Shown here: positions 6,387-13,517 of the stretch, piece by piece
How the letters are laid out: the number at the start of each line of letters is the position of its first letter
Numbering within the stretch: the stretch's first letter is position 1
From: Patescibacteria group bacterium
Lineage (GTDB): Bacteria; Patescibacteriota; Patescibacteriia; 2-12-FULL-60-25
Direction: 5' to 3'
Length of the DNA: 32,167 nt
Assembly: GCA_022703155.1 (NCBI GenBank)
Contig: JAKLEH010000013.1
Location: 1-32,167 of the forward strand
Translations under genes and position numbers: made by a program
The notes under the pieces: generated by a model
Database searches by the model: none
Told to the model about the DNA's origin: nothing
What the model saw: the letters and a program-made list of their open reading frames with translations, nothing else

Positions 6387-8282
6387 TTAGTGTTCGGGGT
6401 TGATCAAGCAGAGTTCGGAATAATCCCAGCAATTGCGCACCGAATTGAAGCGCAAGCTGCCGGAATCGTTCTTTTGGCCCTTGCAAAAACCGATACGCAA
6501 GCCATTGTCGCCCGGTTTTTGGAACGCGGTCGCAACGGCCTCGGTCACGCAATGCGGGTCGTCGCCGTTCATGCGGAAGGCCCGCATGACGTCGGGCGTC
6601 AGCTGGTATTCGTCGGCCGCGGCATAATTGGACGGCAGCTGGATCTTGCATCCGCGCACGTCCGTGCAGCCGTTCTTGCTGACCGGGGTTTCTGGGCAAA
6701 CCAAGCCGAACGTGTCGCCGCTCGGCTGGTCCACGACGCCCTTGAGGCAAGCCGGATCGTCCTGCTGCAGGTACTTCTGCAGATTGGCCGCGCTCGTTTG
6801 GATCTGCTCGGGTTTGGCGAACAGCCCCAAGAACGGGCGCCAAGCGTAGGCGATGCCCAGGATGACGGCCAATGCAGCGAATCCGATCAGCAGCTTGTTG
6901 ACGTGCCGCGCCATCCAAGGATGGGACGCGATTTGGCCTTTGAGTTTGGCGATTTCGTCGTCCTTGACCTTGGTCTCGTCGGCGTGCTTGAGGTCGAGGG
7001 CGTCGCAAGCCTGATTGTACTTGCCTTCCCACTCGTTGCGCGCCGCTTGGTCGGCTTGGCTGAGCTTGTTGAGCGCCTCGTTGAGTTGGGTGCGGACTCT
7101 GTCGCGCTCCCACTTCACGCCGTCCAATTCGCCCTTGGCGTTGTCGCGTTGCACCGTGAGTTCGGCCAGCTTTTGGGTGTCGGCCAAACGCTGCTGCCTG
7201 GCCGCGTCAAGTTCCGACTGGGCCGCGGCGCACTTGGCGCGCAGGTCGGCGAGTTCGGCCGTCGCGGCCGAACCGGTTCCGCCCTTCAGCGACTGCATGG
7301 CCGCATCGAGTTGGGCGAGACGCGCGTTCAGATCGGCGATCGTCTTGTCGCGCTTGGAAACTTCCGCGTCCGTGAACGCCTTGGCGTCCTTGCGGAACTG
7401 TTCCAAGTTGGCGTTCGCAGTCGCGGCGTCGGCTTGCGCCTTGGCCAAATCGGCCCGGGCAGCGTCGAGCGCGGCCTTGGCGTCCGTGGCCAGTTTTTCC
7501 GCAGCTTCGAGTTTGCCGAGAAGGTCGTTGATTTCCTCGAAAGCCGCGTCGCGCGCTTGGGCCAGGGTTGCCGCCTGGGCTTCCGCGGCTTTGATTTCGT
7601 CCAAAGCCTTGGAGAGCTCGTCGGCCAACCGCTTGTCTTCGCGCGTAACCTTGGCCAGCGCATCGTTCAGGCGCAGGATCTCCGCGTCCTTGGACGCGTC
7701 ACCGGCACCCGAGGCCTGGAACGAAGCCAAGCGGCCCTTGGCCAGCTCGACTTCCGCATTGGCGGCCGCAAGTTCGCTTTGCAGGTTCGTGGTTTGGACG
7801 CCGAGATCCTTGATCTTGGCTTCCAGTTCGGCGATGCATCGAACCTTCTCGGAATTGCAGACCTCCATGTTCCGCACGTTGGCGGTCACGGCATTGATGG
7901 CTTGGACTTGGTCGTCCAAACGTTTCTGCAGGTCGTTGGCCTTAGCCTGCAACCTTGCGGACTCGTCGCGTGCGGCCTTAACGTCGGCCTCGGCTTGGAT
8001 GCGCAGGGATTCGAGGGCGCGCTTGGCTTCGGCCAGTTCGGCCTGCCGGGCAGCGTCGTCCACGGGCGCGTTCGGGTTCCCGAACGGGAAGAGATCGGTC
8101 TTCTCTTCGGGATGGCTGTGGCCCGCGAAAGGTTCGCGGCACGCAATGCAGAAGCGCGTGGCCAACGGGTTGCTGGCCCCGCACTTGCCGCAGTTCTTGG
8201 AAGGCAGATCGTCGTCGCCGGCCGCATTGGCTGCGGGGGTCGCGGCTGATCGTTTCTTGGCGTTACCAGAAATGCTACTCAT
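6387..8282 (-). CDS. Zinc-ribbon, long coiled-coil membrane protein with Cys-rich exterior domain
   Basis: A protein of 631 residues. It begins with a Ser/Ala-rich tail, then a zinc ribbon of two CxxC pairs (Cys31, 34, 45, 48). A very long Ala/Lys/Glu/Asp-rich coiled coil (about 76-450) leads to one membrane helix (about 464-481). The exterior domain (482-631) shares its pattern with the C-terminus of the 5031-6200 protein: 'YLQQDDPACLKGVV', 'YQLTPDVMRAF', 'DDPHCVTE', 'GLRI', 'CWDYSELCLINP'. With cytoplasmic zinc ribbon and coiled coil and an extracytoplasmic sensor-like end, it could link an outside signal or partner to an inner scaffold; this is inference. The start ATG 8282 has AAGGA 9 nt upstream. 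It has its own promoter and terminator. The long plus-strand frame opposite it (6300-8249) is a shadow. Not a family I can name. Confidence 0.85.
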   Translation of the reverse strand: MSSISGNAKKRSAATPAANAAGDDDLPSKNCGKCGASNPLATRFCIACREPFAGHSHPEEKTDLFPFGNPNAPVDDAARQAELAEAKRALESLRIQAEADVKAARDESARLQAKANDLQKRLDDQVQAINAVTANVRNMEVCNSEKVRCIAELEAKIKDLGVQTTNLQSELAAANAEVELAKGRLASFQASGAGDASKDAEILRLNDALAKVTREDKRLADELSKALDEIKAAEAQAATLAQARDAAFEEINDLLGKLEAAEKLATDAKAALDAARADLAKAQADAATANANLEQFRKDAKAFTDAEVSKRDKTIADLNARLAQLDAAMQSLKGGTGSAATAELADLRAKCAAAQSELDAARQQRLADTQKLAELTVQRDNAKGELDGVKWERDRVRTQLNEALNKLSQADQAARNEWEGKYNQACDALDLKHADETKVKDDEIAKLKGQIASHPWMARHVNKLLIGFAALAVILGIAYAWRPFLGLFAKPEQIQTSAANLQKYLQQDDPACLKGVVDQPSGDTFGLVCPETPVSKNGCTDVRGCKIQLPSNYAAADEYQLTPDVMRAFRMNGDDPHCVTEAVATAFQKPGDNGLRIGFCKGQKNDSGSLRFNSVRNCWDYSELCLINPEH

Positions 8283-8342
8283 CTCCGTTTTCCTTTCGAG
8301 GAGCGTTGTTTTGTGTTTTTGCGTCCTTAAGACGAATGGCTG

Positions 8343-8371
8343 AAATTAGCATAAAATACGGTTTTTGTCAA
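8343..8371 (-). promoter_or_regulatory. Promoter of the 6387-8282 gene
   Basis: A perfect -35 TTGACA (8371-8366), a 17-nt spacer ending in TGC, then -10 TAATTT (8348-8343). The extended -10 offsets the weak hexamer. Confidence 0.6.
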
Positions 8372-8444
8372 TGGTCTTTGACGTCTTATGGGCGTTCGGT
8401 TGCAGACTACCGATTCGATGGCCCAACAGAGCGAAAAAATCCAC

Positions 8445-8473
8445 TTGTGGCTCGTTAACGGACAATGTATCCT
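8445..8473 (+). promoter_or_regulatory. Possible promoter of the gpmI pair
   Basis: TTGTGG (8445-8450), 17 nt, TATCCT (8468-8473). If used, transcription starts near 8480, which favours ATG 8513 over the in-frame ATGs at 8465 and 8474. Confidence 0.35.
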
Positions 8474-8512
8474 ATGGCCAAAGACCGCGCTTTTGGCGGT
8501 ATTCATTCATTT

Positions 8513-10069
8513 ATGAAAAAAATAGCAGCCGAAAACCGCAAAGTGCCAGGTCCCGTGGTCTTGCTGATTTGGGACGGCTTTGGTTTTTCCAAACATACTT
8601 ACGGCAACGCGGTGCGGGACGCTAAGATGCCGACTTGGCACAAACTCCAGAAGGCATATCCCAACTCGTTATTGCGGGCGGACGCGGAAGCCGTGGGTTT
8701 GACTCCGGGCGAAGCCGGAAACAGCGAAGCCGGACACGCCACCATCGGCGCCGGCAGGCCGGTGTTGTCGGATAAGGTGTTGATCAATCGCGCCATCGAC
8801 AATTACACGTTCGACAACAATCCCGCGTTCTTGCACGCGGCGGCCCATGTCGTGCGGCGGGGCAGCGCGTTGCATCTGATGGGCTTGCTCACCAACCGCC
8901 AAAGCGGACACGCGTCGTTCCAGCAGATTGAGGCGTTGGTCAAGTGGGCCATGCGGCTCAAATTGCAAAAAGTTAACTTGCACGTCTTTACGGACGGTCG
9001 CGATACGGCGCCCTTCCATGCGGCCAAGCTGATTTCCGATTTGGAGCGCATCTTGCCGCCGTCGATCCGCATCGCCACCATTTGCGGGCGTTTTTACGCC
9101 ATGGACCGCGATCGCAACTGGAACCGCACGGCCCTGGCTTACCATGCGGTCGTGCACGGCGAAGGTTTGGTGGCGCGGTCGTCGCTCGAAGCCGTGGAAG
9201 CGGCGTACGCGCGCGGCGAAAGCGACGAATTCATTTTGCCCACCACCATCAGCGGTACCCAGGGCGTCATCAACGATCACGACGCCGTGATTTTCTGGAA
9301 CTTGCGTTCCGATCGGGCGCGCCAACTCATCAAGCCGTTCATCGAGCCGGATTTCGAACGCCGTGAAAAGCATGCCTTCAAACGTAAACGCAAGTTGCGC
9401 GATTTGTTCTTCGTCACCATGACTGAATTCGGACGCCAAATCGACGGCGCGGTCGCAGCTTTCCCGCACCAACCGCTTTCGGGCACCGTAGTAGAAGCTT
9501 TGCGTTCATTGAAACAGATATACATTTCGGAATCGGAAAAATACTCCCAGGTCACATACTTCATGAACGGGGGTTCGGATAGGCCGCGTTTTGGCGAGGA
9601 ACGTTTGCGCATTCCGTCGGCCAAAATATCTTCCTTCGACCGCATGCCGGTGATGCGCGCCCCGCAAGTCGCCCGGGCCATAGTCAATTCGGTCAACAAG
9701 GGTTATGATTTCGTCTGCGCCAATTTCGCCAATCCGGACATGGTCGGGCATACGGGCAATTACCAAGCCACCAAACTGGCATGCGAAGCCGTGGACGCGG
9801 TTTTGGAGCCGATCGTAAAAGCGGTGCGCAAGAAACGCGGCGCTTTATTGATCACTTCGGATCACGGCAATGCCGAAGAGGTTGTTGACGTGCATGGCGG
9901 CTTGGATACCCACCATAACGCCAATCCCGTTCCGTTTTTGGTGGCCATAGACGTTTTGAAGTCGGCCAAGGCGCGTAGCGGGAGTTTGGCCGACGTGGCC
10001 CCGACCGTGTTGTATCTGTTGGGGGTGGAGGCGCCGAAGGAAATGAAGGGACACAACCTGCTGAAGTGA
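8513..10069 (+). CDS. gpmI: 2,3-bisphosphoglycerate-independent phosphoglycerate mutase, copy 1
   Basis: Interconverts 3- and 2-phosphoglycerate in glycolysis through a phosphoserine intermediate, using two metal ions. From ATG 8513 it has 518 residues, the usual length. Visible motifs: 'LIWDGFG' (metal Asp), 'GNSEAGH' with nucleophile Ser71, 'TDGRD', 'GRFYAMDRD', 'NLRSDRAR', 'NPDMVGHTGN', 'TSDHGNAEE' and 'DTHHNANPVPF'. Where most enzymes have 'GGVHSH', this copy reads 'RQSGHASF', so the substrate pocket differs from copy 2. In-frame ATGs at 8474 and 8465 are possible starts, but their extra residues do not resemble the family. Copy 2 follows after 40 nt on the same strand, so the two form an operon. 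The overall likeness is clear but far from identical, so the duplication is old or the two came from different sources. Confidence 0.93.
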   Translation: MKKIAAENRKVPGPVVLLIWDGFGFSKHTYGNAVRDAKMPTWHKLQKAYPNSLLRADAEAVGLTPGEAGNSEAGHATIGAGRPVLSDKVLINRAIDNYTFDNNPAFLHAAAHVVRRGSALHLMGLLTNRQSGHASFQQIEALVKWAMRLKLQKVNLHVFTDGRDTAPFHAAKLISDLERILPPSIRIATICGRFYAMDRDRNWNRTALAYHAVVHGEGLVARSSLEAVEAAYARGESDEFILPTTISGTQGVINDHDAVIFWNLRSDRARQLIKPFIEPDFERREKHAFKRKRKLRDLFFVTMTEFGRQIDGAVAAFPHQPLSGTVVEALRSLKQIYISESEKYSQVTYFMNGGSDRPRFGEERLRIPSAKISSFDRMPVMRAPQVARAIVNSVNKGYDFVCANFANPDMVGHTGNYQATKLACEAVDAVLEPIVKAVRKKRGALLITSDHGNAEEVVDVHGGLDTHHNANPVPFLVAIDVLKSAKARSGSLADVAPTVLYLLGVEAPKEMKGHNLLK

Positions 10070-10109
10070 AAACAGACTCAAGAATCAAGATGCGAAATAG
10101 TTCCGATAT

Positions 10110-11681
10110 ATGAGGCCTAAACCTGTAGTCTTAATCGTCATAGACGGTTTCGGCATAGCGCCGGATGCGGAGGGCAATGCCGTCACACGGGCCGCGATGC
10201 CGGTTTTTAAGCGTCTTATAGAAACCTATCCCGCCATGACCGTACGCGCTTCCGGCGAGGCCGTGGGTTTGTCGTGGGGGCAAATGGGGAACTCGGAAGT
10301 GGGGCACTTGACCATCGGCGCGGGGCGCATCTTTTTCCAGAGTTTGCCGCGTATCAACATGTCCATCGAGGACGGGACGTTTTTTCAGAACACGGCTTTT
10401 TTGCACGCCATCGAACACGCCAAACAAACCGGCGGCACGCTGCACCTCATGGGCTTGTGTTCGCCTGGCGGCGTGCATGCGCATCTCGACCACCTGTACG
10501 CTTTGTTGGACTTGTGCAAACGCCAGCAATTCGAACGCGTGGCCATCCATGCCTTTTTGGACGGACGCGACACGATCTTCAACAGCGCGGCCGGTTTCGT
10601 CGGCGAACTCGAACAGAAGATTGCGGAACTTAAAGTCGGGGCCATCGCCACGCTCGGCGGCCGCTATTACGCCATGGACCGCGACAACCGTTGGGACCGC
10701 GTGCAAAAAGCGTACGACGCCATGGTCAAGGGCGAAGGCCCGCGCGCGGCCAGCGCCAACGACGCGGTCCAAAAATCATACGCGGCCGGGGTGTTCGACG
10801 AGGAGTTGGTGCCCGTGGTCATCGAACGCGACGGCCAACCCGTGGCTACGGTCAAGAACGGCGATTCGCTGATTTTCTTCAACTTCCGTCCGGACCGCGC
10901 CCGCGAAATCACCAAGGCCATGGCGTTGCCCGAGTTCGACAAATTCCCGCGCACGGCCATCGGCGACTTGCTTATGGTCACCATGATGGAATACGAAAAG
11001 GATTTGCCTGTCGAAGTGGCTTTTCCGCCGCAGGCCGTGGACACGTGTTTGGCCAAAGTCGTGTCGGACGCGGGCTTGCGCCAACTGCACATCGCGGAAA
11101 CGGAAAAATACGCGCACGTCACTTTCTTCATGAACGGCATGCGTGAAGAGGAGTATCCGGGCGAAGACCGCATCATCATCCCGTCGCCGCGCGTCTCCAC
11201 TTACGACAAGGCGCCGGAGATGGCCACGCCGCTTATCGCGGACCGCGTGGTCAAGGAAATCGCGGGCGCGCAATACGATTTGATCCTCATGAATTTGGCC
11301 AATCCGGACATGGTGGCGCACACGGGCAATATGGAAGCCACGGTCAAAGCCCACGAATCAGTGGATAAGGCCTTGGCCAAGATCTCTGACGCGGCGCTGG
11401 CCGTGGGCGGCGTGGTGCTTATCACGGCCGACCATGGAAATTCGGAGGAGGTGGTGAACCTGACGACGGGCGCGGTGGACAAGGAGCATTCGACCAATCC
11501 CGTGCCGTTCATCATCATCGGCAAGCAATTCGAAGGTTTGCGCGCGCCTTCGGGCGACGTAATCGGCGGGGATTTGAGCCTGACGCCGCCGGTCGGCATG
11601 TTGGCCGACGTGACTCCGACCATCCTCAAAATCATGGAGCTCCAACAGCCGGAGGTGATGATCGGCAGACCGCTTATTTGA
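10110..11681 (+). CDS. gpmI: 2,3-bisphosphoglycerate-independent phosphoglycerate mutase, copy 2
   Basis: The same reaction as copy 1. The 523 residues carry the full canonical set: 'VVLIVIDGFG', 'GNSEVGH' with Ser62, 'SPGGVHAHLDHL', 'DGRDT', 'GRYYAMDRD', 'FNFRPDRAREIT', 'NPDMVAHTGN', 'TADHGNSEE' and 'HSTNPVPFI'. This is the more conventional copy and probably the main glycolytic enzyme. The start ATG 10110 gives the typical N-terminus 'MRPKPVVLIV'; there is no clear SD. It lies 40 nt downstream of copy 1 and 135 nt before mutM, across a spacer filled by an inverted repeat. Why a small genome keeps both side by side is not evident from the sequence. Confidence 0.96.
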   Translation: MRPKPVVLIVIDGFGIAPDAEGNAVTRAAMPVFKRLIETYPAMTVRASGEAVGLSWGQMGNSEVGHLTIGAGRIFFQSLPRINMSIEDGTFFQNTAFLHAIEHAKQTGGTLHLMGLCSPGGVHAHLDHLYALLDLCKRQQFERVAIHAFLDGRDTIFNSAAGFVGELEQKIAELKVGAIATLGGRYYAMDRDNRWDRVQKAYDAMVKGEGPRAASANDAVQKSYAAGVFDEELVPVVIERDGQPVATVKNGDSLIFFNFRPDRAREITKAMALPEFDKFPRTAIGDLLMVTMMEYEKDLPVEVAFPPQAVDTCLAKVVSDAGLRQLHIAETEKYAHVTFFMNGMREEEYPGEDRIIIPSPRVSTYDKAPEMATPLIADRVVKEIAGAQYDLILMNLANPDMVAHTGNMEATVKAHESVDKALAKISDAALAVGGVVLITADHGNSEEVVNLTTGAVDKEHSTNPVPFIIIGKQFEGLRAPSGDVIGGDLSLTPPVGMLADVTPTILKIMELQQPEVMIGRPLI

Positions 11682-11683
11682 TT

Positions 11684-11809
11684 TTTAAGATTATAAGATT
11701 CATAAGATTTATAAGATTTGGGGTAGCGAATATCCAGGATTCTGAATTGAAGATTTCGGATTGCCGTAAATTTTATGAATCTTACAAATCTTATGAATTT
11801 TATGAATTA
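11684..11809. repeat. Large AT-rich word-repeat inverted repeat before mutM
   Basis: The left side repeats TAAGATT-type words and the right side their complements (TGAATCTTA). Segment 11698-11718 pairs with 11778-11798 over 21 positions with one mismatch, around a 59-nt centre. It fills nearly all of the gpmI-mutM gap and ends 8 nt before the mutM start. Confidence 0.8.
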
Positions 11810-11816
11810 AATCCGT

Positions 11817-12683
11817 ATGCCCGAACTTCCCGAAGTCGAGACCGTCGCCCGGCAATTGGACAAGAAGCTGCGCGGCACGAACGTCGCCTCGGTGGAGCTT
11901 TTGCAGACGGGGCGCGAGACGCCGACGGGCAAAAAATTCATCCACGCGTTGGTGGGCAAAAAAATCAAAAACATCGCGCGCCGCGCCAAACTGCTGGTGT
12001 GGAATTTCGAGGACGGCACGGCCATGCTCGCGCATCTCAAGATGACCGGCCGTTTTGTGTTCGTGGACGCGGACTACAAACCGGGCAAGCACGATCGGGC
12101 AATATTTATTTTCAAGCCGGTCGCAGTGTGCAGTCGCAGTCCAGGCCGGGCACTAGGCACTGGGCGCGATGCGCTTCCGCGCCTGGTCTGGTCCGACGTG
12201 CGCAAATTCGGTTTCGTTAAATTCGTGAAAGCGCCGGAGCTGAAAACGGTTTTGTCGTGTTACGGTCCCGAACCGCTCCAGACGCAAGCCCATGGGTTGG
12301 CCGAACGTTTAAAAACGCCAAAGGGAAGGAAGGTTAAGGCCGCGTTGCTGAACCAGGAGGTCATCGCGGGCGTGGGCAACATCTACGCGGACGAAGCTTT
12401 GCACCGCGCCAAGATCCGGCCAACGCGTCGACTCGGGACTTTGTCCGAAGACGAGCGTTTGCGGTTGGCCAAAGAAATCAAGAAAATTTTGTGCGAATCC
12501 ATCGACCAAGGCGGCACGAGCGCTAACGATTATGTGGACGCGAGCGGCAAGAAAGGCAACTTTTTGGGATTCTTGCGCGTGTACGGTCGCGGCGGTGAAA
12601 AGTGCCGCGATTGCGGAACGGAAATAAAACGTATCGTAATCGGTCAACGCGGGACGCATTATTGTCCGGGGTGCCAGAGATGA
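11817..12683 (+). CDS. mutM: Formamidopyrimidine-DNA glycosylase (Fpg)
   Basis: Removes oxidised purines such as 8-oxoguanine and nicks the abasic site. The 288 residues begin 'MPELPEVE', so after Met removal Pro2 is the catalytic nucleophile, with Glu3 beside it. Lys58 ('RRAKLL'), the helix-two-turn-helix ('NQEVIAGVGNIYADE', 179-193) and the zinc finger (Cys263, 266, 283, 286, with 'QRGTHYCPGC') are present. Residues about 102-121 are an extra segment ('VAVCSRSPGR...') encoded by word-repeat DNA, in frame, between 'FIFKP' and 'RLVWSDVRKFG', where the family has only a short hairpin. This explains the length excess of about 20 residues. All catalytic parts survive, so activity is plausible. 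ATG 11817 is fixed by the obligatory N-terminus. No SD. Confidence 0.95.
   Translation: MPELPEVETVARQLDKKLRGTNVASVELLQTGRETPTGKKFIHALVGKKIKNIARRAKLLVWNFEDGTAMLAHLKMTGRFVFVDADYKPGKHDRAIFIFKPVAVCSRSPGRALGTGRDALPRLVWSDVRKFGFVKFVKAPELKTVLSCYGPEPLQTQAHGLAERLKTPKGRKVKAALLNQEVIAGVGNIYADEALHRAKIRPTRRLGTLSEDERLRLAKEIKKILCESIDQGGTSANDYVDASGKKGNFLGFLRVYGRGGEKCRDCGTEIKRIVIGQRGTHYCPGCQR
12118..12177 (+). repeat. Word-repeat insertion inside mutM
   Basis: About 60 nt made of GCAGT-type words (GTCGCAGTGTGCAGTCGCAG) followed by GGCACT-type words (GGCACTAGGCACTGGGC), partly self-complementary. It is in frame and sits in a loop of the enzyme. Confidence 0.6.
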
Positions 12684-12686
12684 TAG

Positions 12687-12780
12687 CCGTCGGTCGACGG
12701 TACGGGACGGAGGAGATGGTCTCCGCCAAAGGCGGATGCGCCTCTGACGCAGACGGTCGACGGTCGGAAGTCGGGACGGT
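12687..12780. repeat. GC-rich word repeats after mutM
   Basis: Words such as GACGGTCGACGG and GGTCGGAAGTC are repeated. A palindrome CCGTCG/CGACGG lies at 12688-12701 and a TCCGCC-AAA-GGCGGA hairpin at 12722-12736. The word GGTCGGAAGTC also occurs at about 17594. Confidence 0.6.
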
Positions 12781-12789
12781 GTCGCGAGC

Positions 12790-12816
12790 AAACCCTTGAC
12801 ATAACGAGGGTTTTTT
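12790..12816 (+). terminator. Terminator after mutM that overlaps the next promoter
   Basis: AAACCCT (12790-12796) pairs with AGGGTTT (12807-12813) and is followed by further T. The -35 box of the RNA-gene promoter lies in its loop region. Confidence 0.55.
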
Positions 12817-12824
12817 GATATAAA
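12796..12824 (+). promoter_or_regulatory. Near-perfect sigma70 promoter of the structured RNA
   Basis: TTGACA (12796-12801), exactly 17 nt, then TATAAA (12819-12824). It is the best promoter in the window. Transcription should start near 12831. Confidence 0.85.
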
Positions 12825-12830
12825 AGCGCG

Positions 12831-13242
12831 CATGAGGTTTTTCCTCATGGTCGGGGGAAGGGTGCCCAGCCCCCATCTTATTCACCGCCACAGCGTGAAC
12901 GCCATCGCCGGCGGCCTCGTGGTGCACCGGTCGACCACCCTGTAGAAGGGCGTCGTCGGGTGTCCGTGGATACGCGAAAACATCGGTGACAAACCAAAGA
13001 GGCGGAGCGGGGGGAGGCGAAAGTCCAGAGGAGAGCGCCGGAGCCAAACCAACCGGCTTGGACCATCGCCGAAACCCGTGAAACCTTTTTTCGGCGGAAA
13101 CCGATGCGTCGCGCGTCTGCGGACGGTAACCTGGCAGGGGTCGGCTCTGCTCCCGGGTGCGGCCGGGTATGGGCAAGCCTGTGGCCACCGCTCTGGCCTA
13201 GGCACAATCTTCCGAAGTCCGACGCTTGTCGGCTTCTTTTTT
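12831..13242 (+). ncRNA. Structured RNA gene of about 410 nt, identity unknown
   Basis: The stretch has a near-consensus promoter, an intrinsic terminator and no convincing protein frame on either strand. It folds well by eye. A 5' hairpin ATGAGG/CCTCAT (12832-12848) is followed by a closing helix that pairs the two ends (12856-12860 with 13209-13213, and 12862-12866 with 13201-13205). Nested long-range helices follow: 12887-12893 with 13179-13185, 12962-12966 with 13120-13124, 12972-12976 with 13112-13116 and 12981-12987 with 13100-13106. Local hairpins include 13067-13074/13089-13096 and 13152-13156/13163-13167. The enclosed ~360 nt is the size of RNase P RNA and one block, GAAAGTCC (13019-13026), resembles its conserved region I. 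However, the other conserved blocks and their order do not fit. There is no tmRNA T-arm and no SRP core. I leave it unassigned. Confidence 0.6.
13214..13242 (+). terminator. Terminator of the structured RNA
   Basis: GAAG-T-CCGAC pairs with GTCGG-CTTC around GCTT with one bulged T, then T6 (13237-13242). Confidence 0.85.
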
Positions 13243-13247
13243 ATAAC

Positions 13248-13269
13248 AAAAACCCCGAAAGGTTCGGGG
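13248..13269 (-). terminator. Terminator of the 37-residue peptide gene
   Basis: On the minus strand CCCCGAA (13269-13263) pairs with TTCGGGG (13259-13253) around a 3-nt loop, followed by T5. Confidence 0.85.
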
Positions 13270-13290
13270 CATGTTTAAACTCCGGGGAGT

Positions 13291-13404
13291 TTATTGGGCG
13301 GCCTCGGTGGTTTCTTCCGGAGCCTGCACGGGTTCCTCCGTGGGTTGGGTTTCGACTTCCGGGGTTTCCTCCGGAGCCGGGTTCATAGTCTGTTGGTCGT
13401 CCAT
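13291..13404 (-). CDS. Small acidic Glu/Pro/Thr-rich peptide, 37 residues
   Basis: The reading runs from ATG 13404 to TAA 13291 and encodes a peptide beginning 'MDDQQTMNPAPEETPE' and ending 'APEETTEAAQ'. It has no Cys, Trp, Lys or Arg, and almost half its residues are Glu, Pro or Thr. That composition is unlikely to arise from random GC-rich DNA and suits a disordered acidic tail protein. A clear intrinsic terminator begins 22 nt after the stop. A weak AGAG precedes the ATG. Upstream, TTGCGC and CATCAT 17 nt apart form a possible divergent promoter with nth. No family is recognised. The main doubt is that the frame is short; the terminator in the right place is the best support. Confidence 0.55.
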   Translation of the reverse strand: MDDQQTMNPAPEETPEVETQPTEEPVQAPEETTEAAQ

Positions 13405-13502
13405 AGACTCTAAAAATGAACATGAATTAGTCGTTTAATGATGCACGGCAATACAAAAAAGCGCAAGTCTTCGATCCAATTTTTTTATTTTGCTACGGTG
13501 CA

Positions 13503-13511
13503 TGTTAAGAT
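13503..13511 (+). promoter_or_regulatory. Extended -10 of nth, placed for a leaderless mRNA
   Basis: TGT-TAAGAT (-10 at 13506-13511) ends 6 nt before the nth ATG, so the predicted start coincides with the start codon. No SD is present. Confidence 0.5.
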
Positions 13512-13517
13512 GACGCC

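Noticed and set aside
6300-8249. A 649-residue plus-strand open frame
   Set aside because: It is exactly opposite the coiled-coil gene; its Gly/Arg/Val/Leu-rich sequence is the usual shadow of Ala/Glu/Lys coiled-coil codons, and it would cross that gene's terminator.
13019-13026. GAAAGTCC as proof that the RNA is RNase P RNA
   Set aside because: Only one conserved block fits, and it lies too far from the 5' end; the CRII, CRIV and CRV blocks are not found where expected. Kept only as a hypothesis.
12523-13188. A 221-residue minus-strand frame across the end of mutM and the RNA gene
   Set aside because: It overlaps mutM antisense and the structured RNA, has a Pro/Arg-rich composition without motifs, and has no promoter or SD.
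12831-13242. tmRNA or SRP RNA
   Set aside because: There is no T-arm with TTCGA, no CCA end, no tag frame, and no SRP tetraloop core.
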